DNA of 64,000 nt from Leptospiraceae bacterium (GCA_024233835.1 JACKPC010000004.1:60001-124000); one strand, 5' to 3'; counted from the first letter of the stretch, positions 24,818-33,443 are shown. The notes: generated by a model from the letters alone, not told the origin. Numbers and translations: made by a program.

Positions 24818-25768
24818 CTATTTCGCTTCACTTTCGAAGCCAAATAACTCTTCAGGTCTCAGTTCATCATGAATATACATATCGGCAGTAATAGCGGTTG
24901 TGGAGTGGCCTAACCAATTCGCTATAGCTTTTAGTGATTTCCCTTCTTTCAACCACTTTGTTGCAAAGAAATGTCGAAAGTCATGAGGAGTAACTTCTTT
25001 CCCTAAAAGTTTTTTGGAAAGGTTCCGCAAACGATATAACACATTTTTCCTGTATCGTTCCACATACAATTCTTTTCTTTTTGAGTAGGAAAGTCCCTCT
25101 TCTACTGGCATAAAGCCTTCATCCTGAAAAACATAAGTTCTTCCTTGAAATGTATCAATAGCAGCTTCATAAAGATTCTTTGGAATATAGTTTCTTCTTT
25201 CTTTTTTACCCTTCCCGGTAAAATCGATTCGAACAAACTTTTCTTCCACCTGGCAGCGTTTTATTTCTAACAATATCAGTTCATGTATCCTCATTCCCGT
25301 TGAAGCTAAAAAACGGATAATCAGTTTTAATTTATCATCTGCTTTTATTTCTTTGAAACGACCGGTGCTCGCAGGTTTACACCTGAAATCTTCATATACT
25401 CCTCCCTCTAAAAGCTGCTCGATTTCTTCTTCGGAGATAAGATCCTTTTCATAAATTTTACTATCTCTCCTACCGGTTTTCACTTCCTTAAACACCTGTT
25501 CAAGTGCTGCCTTAAATTCGAAATAATGAGGATTTCCTAAAAAAGTTTTTTCTATGGATTTTTTAATTGCATTCTTATATACATGGACGGTAGAAATGGA
25601 AAACCATTCTTGAAGGTCTCCAAAAAAACGGAAAAGGTTCGGAACCGAGAGTTCGAGTCGATAATCTTCAAGGTATTTATTAAATTGTCGTATACAGGAA
25701 TCATAGGTGTTTTCCTCGATCATCTGTAAGGACTTCTGTATTTGGGTTTTATTCAGTTCTCTTGACAA
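24818..25768 (-). CDS. Tyrosine recombinase (phage integrase family)
   Basis: A 316-residue site-specific recombinase. An N-terminal SAM-like core-binding domain (YDSCIRQFNKYLED, STVHVYKNAIKKSIEK) precedes the catalytic domain with Arg in STGMRIHELILLE, HxxR in HDFRHFFATKWL, the second His in LGHSTTAITADMYIH and the nucleophile Tyr in that motif. All key residues are present. A 24-bp piece of the type B repeat is translated in frame as RCKPASTGR between the two domains. No phage, plasmid or attachment genes lie beside it, so it may be a solitary or Xer-like recombinase. Confidence 0.9.
   Translation of the reverse strand: MSRELNKTQIQKSLQMIEENTYDSCIRQFNKYLEDYRLELSVPNLFRFFGDLQEWFSISTVHVYKNAIKKSIEKTFLGNPHYFEFKAALEQVFKEVKTGRRDSKIYEKDLISEEEIEQLLEGGVYEDFRCKPASTGRFKEIKADDKLKLIIRFLASTGMRIHELILLEIKRCQVEEKFVRIDFTGKGKKERRNYIPKNLYEAAIDTFQGRTYVFQDEGFMPVEEGLSYSKRKELYVERYRKNVLYRLRNLSKKLLGKEVTPHDFRHFFATKWLKEGKSLKAIANWLGHSTTAITADMYIHDELRPEELFGFESEAK
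25361..25384. repeat. Type B repeat core inserted in frame in the integrase gene
   Basis: ACCGGTGCTCGCAGG followed by TTTACACCT corresponds to the type B core ACCGGTGCTTCGGCTCAGGTTTACACCT with a 4-base deletion in the middle. The copy is 24 bp, a multiple of three, and keeps the recombinase frame open. It lies in the linker before the catalytic STGMRIHEL motif. Confidence 0.7.
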
Positions 25769-25899
25769 TTCTTCCTCATAAGCCGGAAATATTTTTTTAC
25801 ACCCAGGAGAACGCTTACTCGCTTACTTCTGAAAAAAATGAGGGCTTATTATTTCTAATCCTTATTTTTCATGGAGAGTTAACAAACAAGAAAAATAGT

Positions 25900-25931
25900 A
25901 AAAAAGCCTGAAAAAGCTTGCCTTTCAGGCT
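25900..25931 (-). terminator. Terminator-like hairpin on the minus strand upstream of the integrase
   Basis: AGCCTGAAA (25905-25913) pairs perfectly with TTTCAGGCT (25923-25931). On the minus strand the stem is followed by TTTTT, so it would stop leftward transcription about 130 bp before the integrase gene. No minus-strand gene ends here, so it may belong to a small RNA, an attenuator or the 5' leader of the rightward STAS operon. Confidence 0.55.
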
Positions 25932-26013
25932 CTATACGTAAAAAAAGAATTAATAGAAACAAACGAAACTACGGAGTTTTCTGAACTAAGGAAAAGAGAA
26001 AAATAAAGTCAAA

Positions 26014-26349
26014 ATGCAATTTGAAAAAATTGATAAAGGTGAAACTTGCGTGTTAATTCTGCACGAGAATATTGAATTTTATGGCGGCCTCAACCTGAAA
26101 AAAGCCCTGGATGAAATTCTCAAAGAGAAATATAAGCATATCATTATTGAAATGGAAAAAGTAATTAAGATTGATTCTTTCGGTCTGGGTATGCTTCTAA
26201 CAGAATATCATACATTGAAAAAAGAAGGAGCCAAATTAAGTTTTGTAAAAGTAAATGAAAAAGTTGAAGTTCTTCTAAAAAAACTGTTAAGAATTGATGT
26301 ATCAAATTTCTTTCCGAGCATTGAAGAGGCACTTCAAAGAACATCCTAA
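26014..26349 (+). CDS. STAS-domain anti-sigma factor antagonist-like protein
   Basis: A 111-residue single STAS domain (SpoIIAA/RsbV type). The beta-alpha pattern is clear: CVLILHENIEFYGGLNLKKA, HIIIEMEKVIKIDSFGLGML and KLSFVKVNEKVEVLLKK. The phosphorylatable serine is in KIDSFGLG. Such proteins switch partners when phosphorylated by a serine kinase and control sigma factors or other signalling. It is the first of three same-strand genes with small gaps; no kinase or phosphatase is adjacent, so the partner is encoded elsewhere. Confidence 0.88.
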   Translation: MQFEKIDKGETCVLILHENIEFYGGLNLKKALDEILKEKYKHIIIEMEKVIKIDSFGLGMLLTEYHTLKKEGAKLSFVKVNEKVEVLLKKLLRIDVSNFFPSIEEALQRTS

Positions 26350-26376
26350 ATAACAAAAAGAATATGGCAGAATATT

Positions 26377-27504
26377 ATGTCAGTAGAAATAGCTATTATA
26401 AATAAAAATGCAGTGACGCTGGTTTCTAACAGCAAAACAATTATAAATCGTCAATTATCAGAAATTGACCCTGTAGGAATTATGGTATATGGGAATCCTT
26501 ATTTGATGGGAATTCACTGGGAATCTCTGATATACATGTATAAAGATAGTCTTAAAGATGAATTTTTCCCGAAGGTGGAAGACTACGCCAATCATTTCAT
26601 CGAGTTTTTACAGGAAAACGTACACCTGTTTTCTGAAGATTCACAGGATGCCTACTTTTATGAGAAATATTCAAAATTTATAATTAACTTAAAAGCTAAG
26701 GCCCAGGGGAAAGTAGAAGTCCTCCAGAAACTCATTGAATACACATATGAAAAACTAAAGAAGAAAGATAAAATTAACCTTTTCGATGTGTATAAAAGAG
26801 AGGAAGAAGGAGAAAGCAAATATGTTCAGATGTTGAATGATGCAATTGAGCATGTGTTTACGGAATACGATCTCGGACAGTATTTTAAAGGAATGCTATT
26901 TAACATTGGAAGGTATATTTATTCCAGAGGTTCATCAGATAATAAATCTTCCGGAATTATTATAGCCGGTTTTGGCCACAGCGACCTGCACCCTACGATT
27001 GTTGCCTATGAAGTAGATAGTGTAATTGATAATATGCTAATTTATCGAAATACGATATCCCGTTCCTGTGATGCCTTTCATGATGGAAACATTTACCAGT
27101 TTAAACTAAATAATATCCTGGAATTATCCCAGGAAATTGATATGACATTTCGGATTTATATTCGAAATTACATAGAACGATTGATGACAGCTTATACAGA
27201 TCATATTGTTAATACGGTAGAATCTCTTGAAGAATACGATAAAGTAAATTTACGAAATACAAAGAATAATATATTAGAAAACTTTTACAATGATTTTGAT
27301 TCTTTTATAACTGAAAACTATATGAGTAAAATGATCTCTTCTATCAACATGATGTCGAAGGATGAAATGATTGAGGTTGGCCGTTCCATGATAAACCTGA
27401 TAGATTTTAAAGCCAGAAACTCTCTCGATAGTACCATTCTTACCCGACATTTTGTTTCGGTAAAAATTTCCCGCCTGAGCGGTTATGTTTTAAATAAGGA
27501 GTAA
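26377..27504 (+). CDS. Proteasome-fold-like hypothetical protein
   Basis: A 375-residue cytoplasmic protein. The start (VEIAIINKNAVTLVSNSKT, then GIMVYGNPYLMGIHWESLI) and the later SGIIIAGFGHSDLHPTIVAYEVD resemble an uncharacterised family predicted to adopt the Ntn-hydrolase (proteasome beta-like) fold, in which the first part usually reads ALASDSAVT. Here that site is NSNSKTI-like, so the catalytic residue is doubtful. The C-terminal half is helical. It lies between a STAS gene and a 76-residue gene, 27 bp and 3 bp away, indicating one operon. Function unknown. Confidence 0.5.
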   Translation: MSVEIAIINKNAVTLVSNSKTIINRQLSEIDPVGIMVYGNPYLMGIHWESLIYMYKDSLKDEFFPKVEDYANHFIEFLQENVHLFSEDSQDAYFYEKYSKFIINLKAKAQGKVEVLQKLIEYTYEKLKKKDKINLFDVYKREEEGESKYVQMLNDAIEHVFTEYDLGQYFKGMLFNIGRYIYSRGSSDNKSSGIIIAGFGHSDLHPTIVAYEVDSVIDNMLIYRNTISRSCDAFHDGNIYQFKLNNILELSQEIDMTFRIYIRNYIERLMTAYTDHIVNTVESLEEYDKVNLRNTKNNILENFYNDFDSFITENYMSKMISSINMMSKDEMIEVGRSMINLIDFKARNSLDSTILTRHFVSVKISRLSGYVLNKE

Positions 27505-27507
27505 AAT

Positions 27508-27738
27508 ATGGCAAGACAGGGTGAACCTTTTATGAATGCAGAAAGAAGAGCTTTTTTTAAAAAAGCAGCTTTCAGTATGTTTGGAAACATTCCTTTTGAA
27601 TTCGAGGATATTGAATCAGAGGCAGATAAAGCAATCCGGGTAGCCAAAGAACAGGCCACCCTGAATTTTAAAAGCTCTCAAAAGAAAGCCATAGCCATGC
27701 AACCCAAGGAAGAAACAATAAAGCAAAGAACTTCCTAA
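27508..27738 (+). CDS. Small hypothetical protein of the STAS operon
   Basis: A 76-residue hydrophilic protein starting 3 bp after the preceding stop, with AAGGAG before the ATG. It contains an RRAFFKKAAFSMFGNIPFEF segment and many Lys and Gln residues (KAIRVAKEQATLNFKSSQKKA), possibly an amphipathic helix. No family recognised. It is the last gene before a strong terminator. Confidence 0.55.
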   Translation: MARQGEPFMNAERRAFFKKAAFSMFGNIPFEFEDIESEADKAIRVAKEQATLNFKSSQKKAIAMQPKEETIKQRTS

Positions 27739-27746
27739 AACAAGAT

Positions 27747-27775
27747 GTGGAAAGTTACTCTACTTTCCACTTTTT
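27747..27775 (+). terminator. Rho-independent terminator between convergent genes
   Basis: GTGGAAAGT-tactct-ACTTTCCAC is a perfect 9-bp stem followed by TTTTT. It ends the STAS operon and overlaps the last codons of the convergent channel gene, so its sequence also encodes that protein's C-terminus (WKVE). Confidence 0.88.
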
Positions 27776-28813
27776 CAAGATATTTTTTATTGTACCTTCT
27801 TCTATGGTTTCCAAAATATACCGGTTAACGGTTCTGATTAAAGGATTTTTAGGATTGGTACAAAAACCATAGTGTTCCCTTTCTTCAAAAACTTCAATCG
27901 CTCGAAATCCCTTCTCTTCATTTTTCGACAAATAATATTTAATGATAGGATAATCCGAAATAACTGCATCAACCTCGGTTTCCTTTAAAAGTTTCACTCC
28001 ATCCTTTAGAGTTTTTACTTCTGTTAAAATAGCCCCGTATCTTTTAGCAAATTCAGCACCTGTCGTACTTTTTATAGCAGCGACTTTCCTTCCCTTCAAG
28101 GAAGAAGGAGAATCAATTAAAGCATGTTTTAACTCAAATAAGGTAAAGCTTGATGCAATTCCGGCTGTTAAAGAAGAGGCAGTCAGTAAGGCAACAATCA
28201 TCCATATACCGGTAACTACTCTTCCGGTTTTAGTCTTGGGAGTAATATCTCCATAACCTACCGTAGTAAAAGTAACAATAGCAAACCACATACAGCTTCC
28301 AACGCCGGTAAGATAACTTTCAGAAACTGACTGGTTATGGTGCCTTTCAGCTAACCAGACGAAATTCCCAACAATAAACAAAACAAGCAGTAAAGAAGCA
28401 ATTCCGTAAAAGAAAGTCTCCTGAAAAAAAGGCTTTATAAAATCCCAAACGGAAGCACTACTCTCCCGTGTCAGAATTCCCTTACCACTGATGTAATAAG
28501 GCTGGGTGAAAGCCAGGACTTCCGATCTATCTGCGGTAATACTTATGGAGCCAACTCCCACATCAACTTTATTTTCTTTGACAGCTGCAAGTAGTTCTCC
28601 TACTGAATCAAATACTGTGACTTTGTATTGAAGATTAGCCTTTGAAGCTACATTTTTCCAGATATCAAAACTTATACCGCTAACTTCATTCTTATCCATA
28701 ATTCGAAAAGGTTCAGAACCACTTATTCCAACTTTTATTTCCTCGGCGTATAAGGAAGTGGTCAAAAATGATAAAAGAATCAAAAAGATCGCTTGAAAGA
28801 GTTTCGTTTTCAT
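27755..28813 (-). CDS. GluR0-like ligand-gated ion channel
   Basis: About 352 residues from the ATG at 28813, which has GAGG five bases upstream; an ATG eight codons earlier lacks one. A signal peptide (FQAIFLILLSFLTTSLYA) precedes a periplasmic solute-binding lobe (KVGISGSEPFRIMD, DVGVGSISITADRSEVLAFTQPYY). Then come a membrane helix, a pore loop with the potassium filter TTVGYGD, a second helix, and the other binding lobe (KVAAIKSTTGAEF, DAVISDYPIIKYYL). This split layout is that of prokaryotic glutamate receptor channels. The ligand is probably an amino acid. It stands alone and converges with the STAS operon. Confidence 0.9.
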   Translation of the reverse strand: MKTKLFQAIFLILLSFLTTSLYAEEIKVGISGSEPFRIMDKNEVSGISFDIWKNVASKANLQYKVTVFDSVGELLAAVKENKVDVGVGSISITADRSEVLAFTQPYYISGKGILTRESSASVWDFIKPFFQETFFYGIASLLLVLFIVGNFVWLAERHHNQSVSESYLTGVGSCMWFAIVTFTTVGYGDITPKTKTGRVVTGIWMIVALLTASSLTAGIASSFTLFELKHALIDSPSSLKGRKVAAIKSTTGAEFAKRYGAILTEVKTLKDGVKLLKETEVDAVISDYPIIKYYLSKNEEKGFRAIEVFEEREHYGFCTNPKNPLIRTVNRYILETIEEGTIKNILKKWKVE

Positions 28814-28924
28814 AACCTCATAGATCCTATGTAGCATTATCCTTGCAAGAAAAAATGTAAATATCTCTGAATAAAACTTTAAAAATAGTTTTTCATTTAA
28901 AGTAACAATCTTATAGTAGCCCGT

Positions 28925-29782
28925 ATGAACTTATTTTTTACAGATAATCCTATTTCTCCTACAGCCTTTTATACCGGCTTTGTCTGGTATGAAAATGGAT
29001 TTTCACACCCTGTTCTCAAAACCTTTGAAGGTGAATTTTTATATAAATTGATCTCTCCATTCGATAAAGCGGCTGCCCTGTTATCCGACGGAATGTCTGT
29101 AGAAAGCTATCTCATCAGCCGCCACTGTGCTTTAGATTCCCTGCTTGAAAAATATATTTCAGAGGGTTTTACTCAAATAATAGAAGTAGCTGCCGGACTT
29201 TCACCGAGACCTTTTATAATGGCAAACCGGCATTCCGGAGTCGAATTCATTGAAACAGATCTCCCCACAATGAGTGCCAAAAAAAGCCTGATCTTCCATA
29301 AAGCCAGATTGTCACTACCCAATCATAAATTTTATAGAGTAGATATAACAAATTCACAGGGAAAAGATAGTCTGAGTGAACTTATAGAGCAGCTTGATAA
29401 AAATAAGAAAACCCTTTTAATCACCGAAGGACTCCTGCACTACTTAAATCATGAAATTCTAATAAATGTTTTTGAAAATATTTATAAGTTTTTAAATCAC
29501 TTTTCAGAAGGAGTTTATCTGAGTGATTACTTTTTTTCACCGGAATCGGAAAAAGATAGGACCTTTTTGAATATTTTTCAATTTTGTCTTGAAGCTTTTG
29601 TACAAGGAAAAGTTTATTTTCACTACCCTTCTTCATCCGGCTTAGAAAGAGATTTAAAATTTAGTGGGTTTTCTGAGTTCAGGATGTTCAGTCCCCTTGA
29701 AATGCCGGTTTGCAAGCAGTTAAACCTGAGAAAAGGCTTTGCAGCTATCGCGGAGGCCAAAACAAAGAGATTACAGGAATAA
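28925..29782 (+). CDS. Class I methyltransferase, leucine carboxyl methyltransferase type
   Basis: A 285-residue cytoplasmic SAM-dependent methyltransferase. The family pattern is NPISPTAFYTGFVWYENG, LISRHCALDSLLEKYI, the SAM site QIIEVAAGLSPRPF, FIETDLPTMSAKK and LLITEGLLHYL. These proteins are related to LCM1 and to small-molecule O-methyltransferases; the substrate is unknown. The next gene follows 64 bp later on the same strand but is not obviously related. Confidence 0.8.
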   Translation: MNLFFTDNPISPTAFYTGFVWYENGFSHPVLKTFEGEFLYKLISPFDKAAALLSDGMSVESYLISRHCALDSLLEKYISEGFTQIIEVAAGLSPRPFIMANRHSGVEFIETDLPTMSAKKSLIFHKARLSLPNHKFYRVDITNSQGKDSLSELIEQLDKNKKTLLITEGLLHYLNHEILINVFENIYKFLNHFSEGVYLSDYFFSPESEKDRTFLNIFQFCLEAFVQGKVYFHYPSSSGLERDLKFSGFSEFRMFSPLEMPVCKQLNLRKGFAAIAEAKTKRLQE

Positions 29783-29846
29783 ATTAGAATTTTTATCAAA
29801 AAAATATTGACATATCCTGAAAATAAATTATTAACTGGAAGTATCT

Positions 29847-30416
29847 ATGAATACGACCAGGAAATATGAAGTAGTCAGTTTTTATTTCGGCGAGAAAAAT
29901 AGCGAATTTGCCGACACTTCCGGTCATTCACCGGATATCAGTGTAATTAATTTCACTGACTATACAATTCCTGATTCTAAAGTTCGGAGAAAAGAAAAGA
30001 AGCTACTCGATTTTATCAATGAGGAAACAGCCGTTGGTATCCAGAAGCTAACCCAGTTTTTGGATTCTCATAAGATAATCGCCGGTCTACTCATTTTAAC
30101 TTTTCTGGGTATTTTTTCACTTATTTTATTTAAAACCATAATCCCATCCGAGACCAGTCTCTTTTCTCAAAAAAAGCAGACTCATGAGCTGAATTCAAAT
30201 TCTTTACAGATCACCAATGCCATTCCTTCCTTTCTTTTAGAAGCTCCCGATCTCTCTTCGAGAGAAATCGTAAGCATTCCTCCCTTTCATACTATGGAAT
30301 TAATTGATACAAAAAAAGCTTATATTGTAGAAATTGATGAGGTAAGAAACTGGCACCTTGTTTCCTGGCAGGGCTATATAGGTTGGCTCCCTCCTCCAGA
30401 AATCCTACTCAAATAA
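29847..30416 (+). CDS. Single-pass membrane protein with SH3-like tail
   Basis: A 189-residue protein. Residues 1-75 are cytoplasmic and charged, one membrane helix follows (IIAGLLILTFLGIFSLILFKTI), and the periplasmic C-terminus ends in VEIDEVRNWHLVSWQGYIGWLPP, the pattern of a bacterial SH3 domain as found in cell-wall or envelope proteins. No enzymatic motif. The arrangement suggests an inner-membrane envelope protein; partners unknown. Confidence 0.6.
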   Translation: MNTTRKYEVVSFYFGEKNSEFADTSGHSPDISVINFTDYTIPDSKVRRKEKKLLDFINEETAVGIQKLTQFLDSHKIIAGLLILTFLGIFSLILFKTIIPSETSLFSQKKQTHELNSNSLQITNAIPSFLLEAPDLSSREIVSIPPFHTMELIDTKKAYIVEIDEVRNWHLVSWQGYIGWLPPPEILLK

Positions 30417-30494
30417 GATTTACCTGAATATATTAAATTCTGCCTTTCAAATTTTCTTGACGTATTCTTCTGAGTTTGAATATTACTTATAAAA

Positions 30495-32579
30495 ATGAAA
30501 ACTTTGTTTTCTTTGCTTTTCTTAAGCTTTTATCTAATATTCTTATCTCCTTCGCTCTTTAGTGAGACTTTGCAAATACAGAATGGAATTCTTTCCCTCG
30601 ATACCTGGGAACCATCAATACAAACAAGCATTACCCTGAATAAAAATTGGGAATTTTACTGGGGACAATTTATACCTCCGACTTTTGTACCTCCGGAAAC
30701 TATTATCCTGAAGGAGATTCGGACCTGGAGTTCAATAGACAAAAGCAGAGAGATAGAAAAATTTGGTTTTGCATCCTATCGTTTAACACTCCTCATACCT
30801 GAAAGATTATATAATACCCCATTATCTCTAATTGTCCCGGCTATCCAAACTTCGTATCGATTATATATTAATTCTAAGCTAATAACTGAAGTTGGAAAAG
30901 TGGGAAGTCTTCCCCGTGATAGTATTCCGCACACCCTTCCCCGGATAATAGACTTTAGTCCTTCTGAAAGAAAAATTGAAATACTACTTCATGTATCGAA
31001 CTTTCATTATAGGGAAGGTGGTATCATTTCCCCGATAATTCTTGCAAAATCAGATGAAGCCCATCTGCATCATATAAAAAAAATCTCTCTTGATATATTT
31101 TTATTCGGAAGTTTATTTATAATGGGTTTATACCACTCTATATTATTCTTTATCCGTAGAAAGGAAACTTTCCCTCTTTATTTTGCTTTATTTTCAATGA
31201 TAGTAGGATTTCGTCTTTTATTTAATGGAGAACAATTTATACAAATTCTAATTCCATCTCTTTCATGGAACATTATTCAAAAGATCAGCTACTTGAGTTT
31301 CTACCTATCACTTCTAATTTTTATTCATTATCTACAGGGCTTATTTAGAATAGAATTTTTACTATTACAAATATTTAGAAGACTACTCTATAGTATTGGA
31401 TATATAATTGTATTCATTACCCTGTTTACTTCTGTAAGTTTTTTTAGTGAATTATTAGTATTTATGCATATTTATACAATTATTATCATTCTCTATACTT
31501 ATTACCTCATGATTATAGCTTTAAAGAAAAAAGAAAAAGGTATCCGAACTTTTTTCCTGTATTCATTACTTTTCAGCTTAAGCATTATTAACGATATTTT
31601 AAATAGCCACGGTATTCTCCAAACAGGCACTTATGCCAATTACGGACTTATTGCATTTATCTACAGCCAGACGTATTTTTTATCTTTCAGGCTTTCTATG
31701 GCTTTTAATGCAAGTGAGAACTCAAGCTTGGACTTTCAAAACTTAAGTCAGGCATATAGCAAGTTTATTCCGGAACGAATTTTTGCTTTTTTCCCAAAAA
31801 ATAAGATCTCAAGTTTACAACTTGGCGAAAAAGCTGAAAAAGAAATGAACATCTTAATAGTAGATATTCGTTCCTTTAAAAAATTATCAAAGACAATGTC
31901 TATTGAAGAAAATTTTAAATTTATAAACTCCTACCTCGGTAGAATAAGTCCTTACATCTATAATTATAATGGTTTTGTCGATACATTTATCGGAGATGAT
32001 TTGATTGCCTTCTTTTCTTCGGCAGAAAACGCTCTTTTGGCTGCTATTGATATACAAACAGAAATCAGAATCTATAACCATTATCGAATGAAAAGTGGAT
32101 ATGAGCCGATTCAAGTAGGTATTGGAATACATTATGGTTCGTTTATGCTCGGTTTACTCGGATATGAAAAGCGTATTGAAGGAACACTTATTAGTGAAGC
32201 TTTAAATTTTACTATTGAATTACAAACCCTGGCAAAGCTGTATAATTCCCATACCTTGATAAGCCAAACAGCTTTTTCTCAGATACCAAATCATAACCTT
32301 TATAAACACAGGCTTGTAGATCGATTGGTTCAGGAAGGAAAAGAAGCTATATTAGTTTACGAAATATATAACGGCATATCTCCTTATTTAATCGAGTTAA
32401 AGGAAGCGGGAAAAGAATACTTTAATAAGGGTATTGAAGCTTATTTTAAAAAAGACTATAAAATTGCTATACAGGAATTCATGAAAGCTTTCCAAATCTC
32501 TCCCGGTTGCGATTTAACAAAAGTATATCTGAAAAAATGCCAGGAGAAACTTGGGATTAAAAATTGGTCGGAAATATAG
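30495..32579 (+). CDS. Membrane adenylate/guanylate cyclase with 7TMR-DISM sensor
   Basis: A 694-residue protein: signal peptide (LLFLSFYLIFLSPSLFS), an extracytoplasmic beta-rich domain to about residue 185 (KNWEFYWGQF, SYRLYINSKLITEVGKVG), seven membrane helices, and a class III nucleotide cyclase domain from about 440 (NILIVDIRSFKKLSKTM, FVDTFIGDDLIAFFSSAENAL). Both metal-binding Asp residues are present (VDIR, GDDL). The segment that normally reads GDAVNLASR is ISEALNFTIEL, so substrate-site residues are altered and activity is uncertain. The C-terminus has a TPR-like helix pair (YFNKGIEAYFKKDYKIAIQEF). Such sensor cyclases are numerous in Leptospira. Confidence 0.87.
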   Translation: MKTLFSLLFLSFYLIFLSPSLFSETLQIQNGILSLDTWEPSIQTSITLNKNWEFYWGQFIPPTFVPPETIILKEIRTWSSIDKSREIEKFGFASYRLTLLIPERLYNTPLSLIVPAIQTSYRLYINSKLITEVGKVGSLPRDSIPHTLPRIIDFSPSERKIEILLHVSNFHYREGGIISPIILAKSDEAHLHHIKKISLDIFLFGSLFIMGLYHSILFFIRRKETFPLYFALFSMIVGFRLLFNGEQFIQILIPSLSWNIIQKISYLSFYLSLLIFIHYLQGLFRIEFLLLQIFRRLLYSIGYIIVFITLFTSVSFFSELLVFMHIYTIIIILYTYYLMIIALKKKEKGIRTFFLYSLLFSLSIINDILNSHGILQTGTYANYGLIAFIYSQTYFLSFRLSMAFNASENSSLDFQNLSQAYSKFIPERIFAFFPKNKISSLQLGEKAEKEMNILIVDIRSFKKLSKTMSIEENFKFINSYLGRISPYIYNYNGFVDTFIGDDLIAFFSSAENALLAAIDIQTEIRIYNHYRMKSGYEPIQVGIGIHYGSFMLGLLGYEKRIEGTLISEALNFTIELQTLAKLYNSHTLISQTAFSQIPNHNLYKHRLVDRLVQEGKEAILVYEIYNGISPYLIELKEAGKEYFNKGIEAYFKKDYKIAIQEFMKAFQISPGCDLTKVYLKKCQEKLGIKNWSEI

Positions 32580-32582
32580 GAT

Positions 32583-32975
32583 TTAAGACTTGTATTTCTT
32601 TATATTTTTTTCAAGAAATTCATCAGGAAGTTCAAAAGCTTTCAGCACCCTTTTAACGAATTCTTCTTCATTCCCTGTATAATCTCCATCGCAGAATACG
32701 GCTTCAATTAACCATTCCATCGTAACTTTCTTCTTATCATCATCTTCTTTTAAAAGGTTAACTGCATTTTCAAAGTTAAAGAATATTACCGAATTGGGTT
32801 CAAGACTAAAATCTTCCAATTGCTTTCTGAATTCTTCTTTTTCAATATCTGAGAAATTGCTGTCCGCATTATAAACTTCATGAACCAGCTTTAAGAGAGC
32901 CCTTTTTTCATCTTCTTTCCAAAAACGAACAGAGGCCCTATCAAAAAATGCTTTGAATTTACTGAAAAGTTTCAT
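32583..32975 (-). CDS. TerB-like small acidic helical protein
   Basis: A 130-residue, all-helical protein. ALLKLVHEVYNADSNFSDIEKEEF and LIEAVFCDGDYTGNEEEFVKRVLKAF, separated by about 45 residues, resemble the paired acidic metal-binding helices of TerB/DjlA domains (D-G-D/E...E-E-F). A TerB-like fold is therefore plausible. No tellurite-resistance genes are nearby. It converges tightly with the cyclase gene (3 bp between stops). Confidence 0.55.
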   Translation of the reverse strand: MKLFSKFKAFFDRASVRFWKEDEKRALLKLVHEVYNADSNFSDIEKEEFRKQLEDFSLEPNSVIFFNFENAVNLLKEDDDKKKVTMEWLIEAVFCDGDYTGNEEEFVKRVLKAFELPDEFLEKNIKKYKS

Positions 32976-33018
32976 AAAGCAAAGTTTTAAAATAAAGCTT
33001 ATTTAGGAAAGTAGAATT

Positions 33019-33264
33019 TTACCTGCTTGAACTATTGCTGGAAGAATTTCTATAACAATTCAGGCGGCAAGATTGGGAATAATCCTCACAAATAACCCAG
33101 CCTAAGAGAGCCCTGCTCTGATTCAGCTCAGGATCAATAATGAAACTCGAAGCACAGACCAGGTAGCGAAAACCACAACGATCCAGGCATTCTCCTGTAT
33201 AATTAGGGATCGTGCAAGAAACCAATAGAATGAGAAACAAGAGATAGTAAACAAGGAGTTTCAT
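33019..33264 (-). CDS. Small cysteine-rich lipoprotein
   Basis: About 81 residues from the ATG at 33264; an in-frame ATG four codons earlier is possible. The signal peptide ends in a lipobox (LLFLILLVSC), so the Cys should be lipidated. The mature part has seven further Cys residues (GECLDRCGFRYLVC, VICEDYSQSCRLNC), suggesting disulfides, and a low-complexity Ser/Asn/Arg tail. Function unknown; an outer- or inner-membrane attachment is likely. Confidence 0.65.
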   Translation of the reverse strand: MKLLVYYLLFLILLVSCTIPNYTGECLDRCGFRYLVCASSFIIDPELNQSRALLGWVICEDYSQSCRLNCYRNSSSNSSSR

Positions 33265-33328
33265 GAATATAAGCATACAGCATAAATCAAAAAAAGAAAT
33301 TAAAAAAATCTTTTAAAAAAATAAAAAA

Positions 33329-33355
33329 TTAGCACTCTCAAGCTTAAAGTGCTTG
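33329..33355 (+). promoter_or_regulatory. CIRCE operator 1 (HrcA site)
   Basis: TTAGCACTC-N9-AAGTGCTTG, an imperfect CIRCE palindrome (consensus TTAGCACTC-N9-GAGTGCTAA). Its right arm overlaps the -35 box of the groES promoter, so HrcA binding would block RNA polymerase. Confidence 0.88.
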
Positions 33356-33381
33356 ACAGGAAAAATCACTTCATTTATATT
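33353..33381 (+). promoter_or_regulatory. groESL promoter
   Basis: TTGACA (33353-33358), a 17-base spacer and TATATT (33376-33381) form a near-consensus sigma70 promoter flanked by two CIRCE operators. Confidence 0.85.
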
Positions 33382-33391
33382 GTATTTAAAA

Positions 33392-33418
33392 TTAGCACTC
33401 TCTGAATATGAGTGCCAA
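33392..33418 (+). promoter_or_regulatory. CIRCE operator 2 (HrcA site)
   Basis: TTAGCACTC-N9-GAGTGCCAA, one mismatch from consensus, in the predicted transcribed leader about 25 bases before the groES start codon. Confidence 0.93.
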
Positions 33419-33443
33419 AATAATACTCTAAGGAGAATTTTAG

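Noticed and set aside
24806..24835. Hairpin GAAAGTG/CACTTTC as a terminator of the DUF3332 gene
   Set aside because: It overlaps the integrase stop codon, and no T-run follows on either strand, so terminator function is not supported.
24818..25768. Integrase as evidence of a prophage or integrative element
   Set aside because: No phage, plasmid, att-site or excisionase genes flank it, and neighbours are ordinary chromosomal genes.
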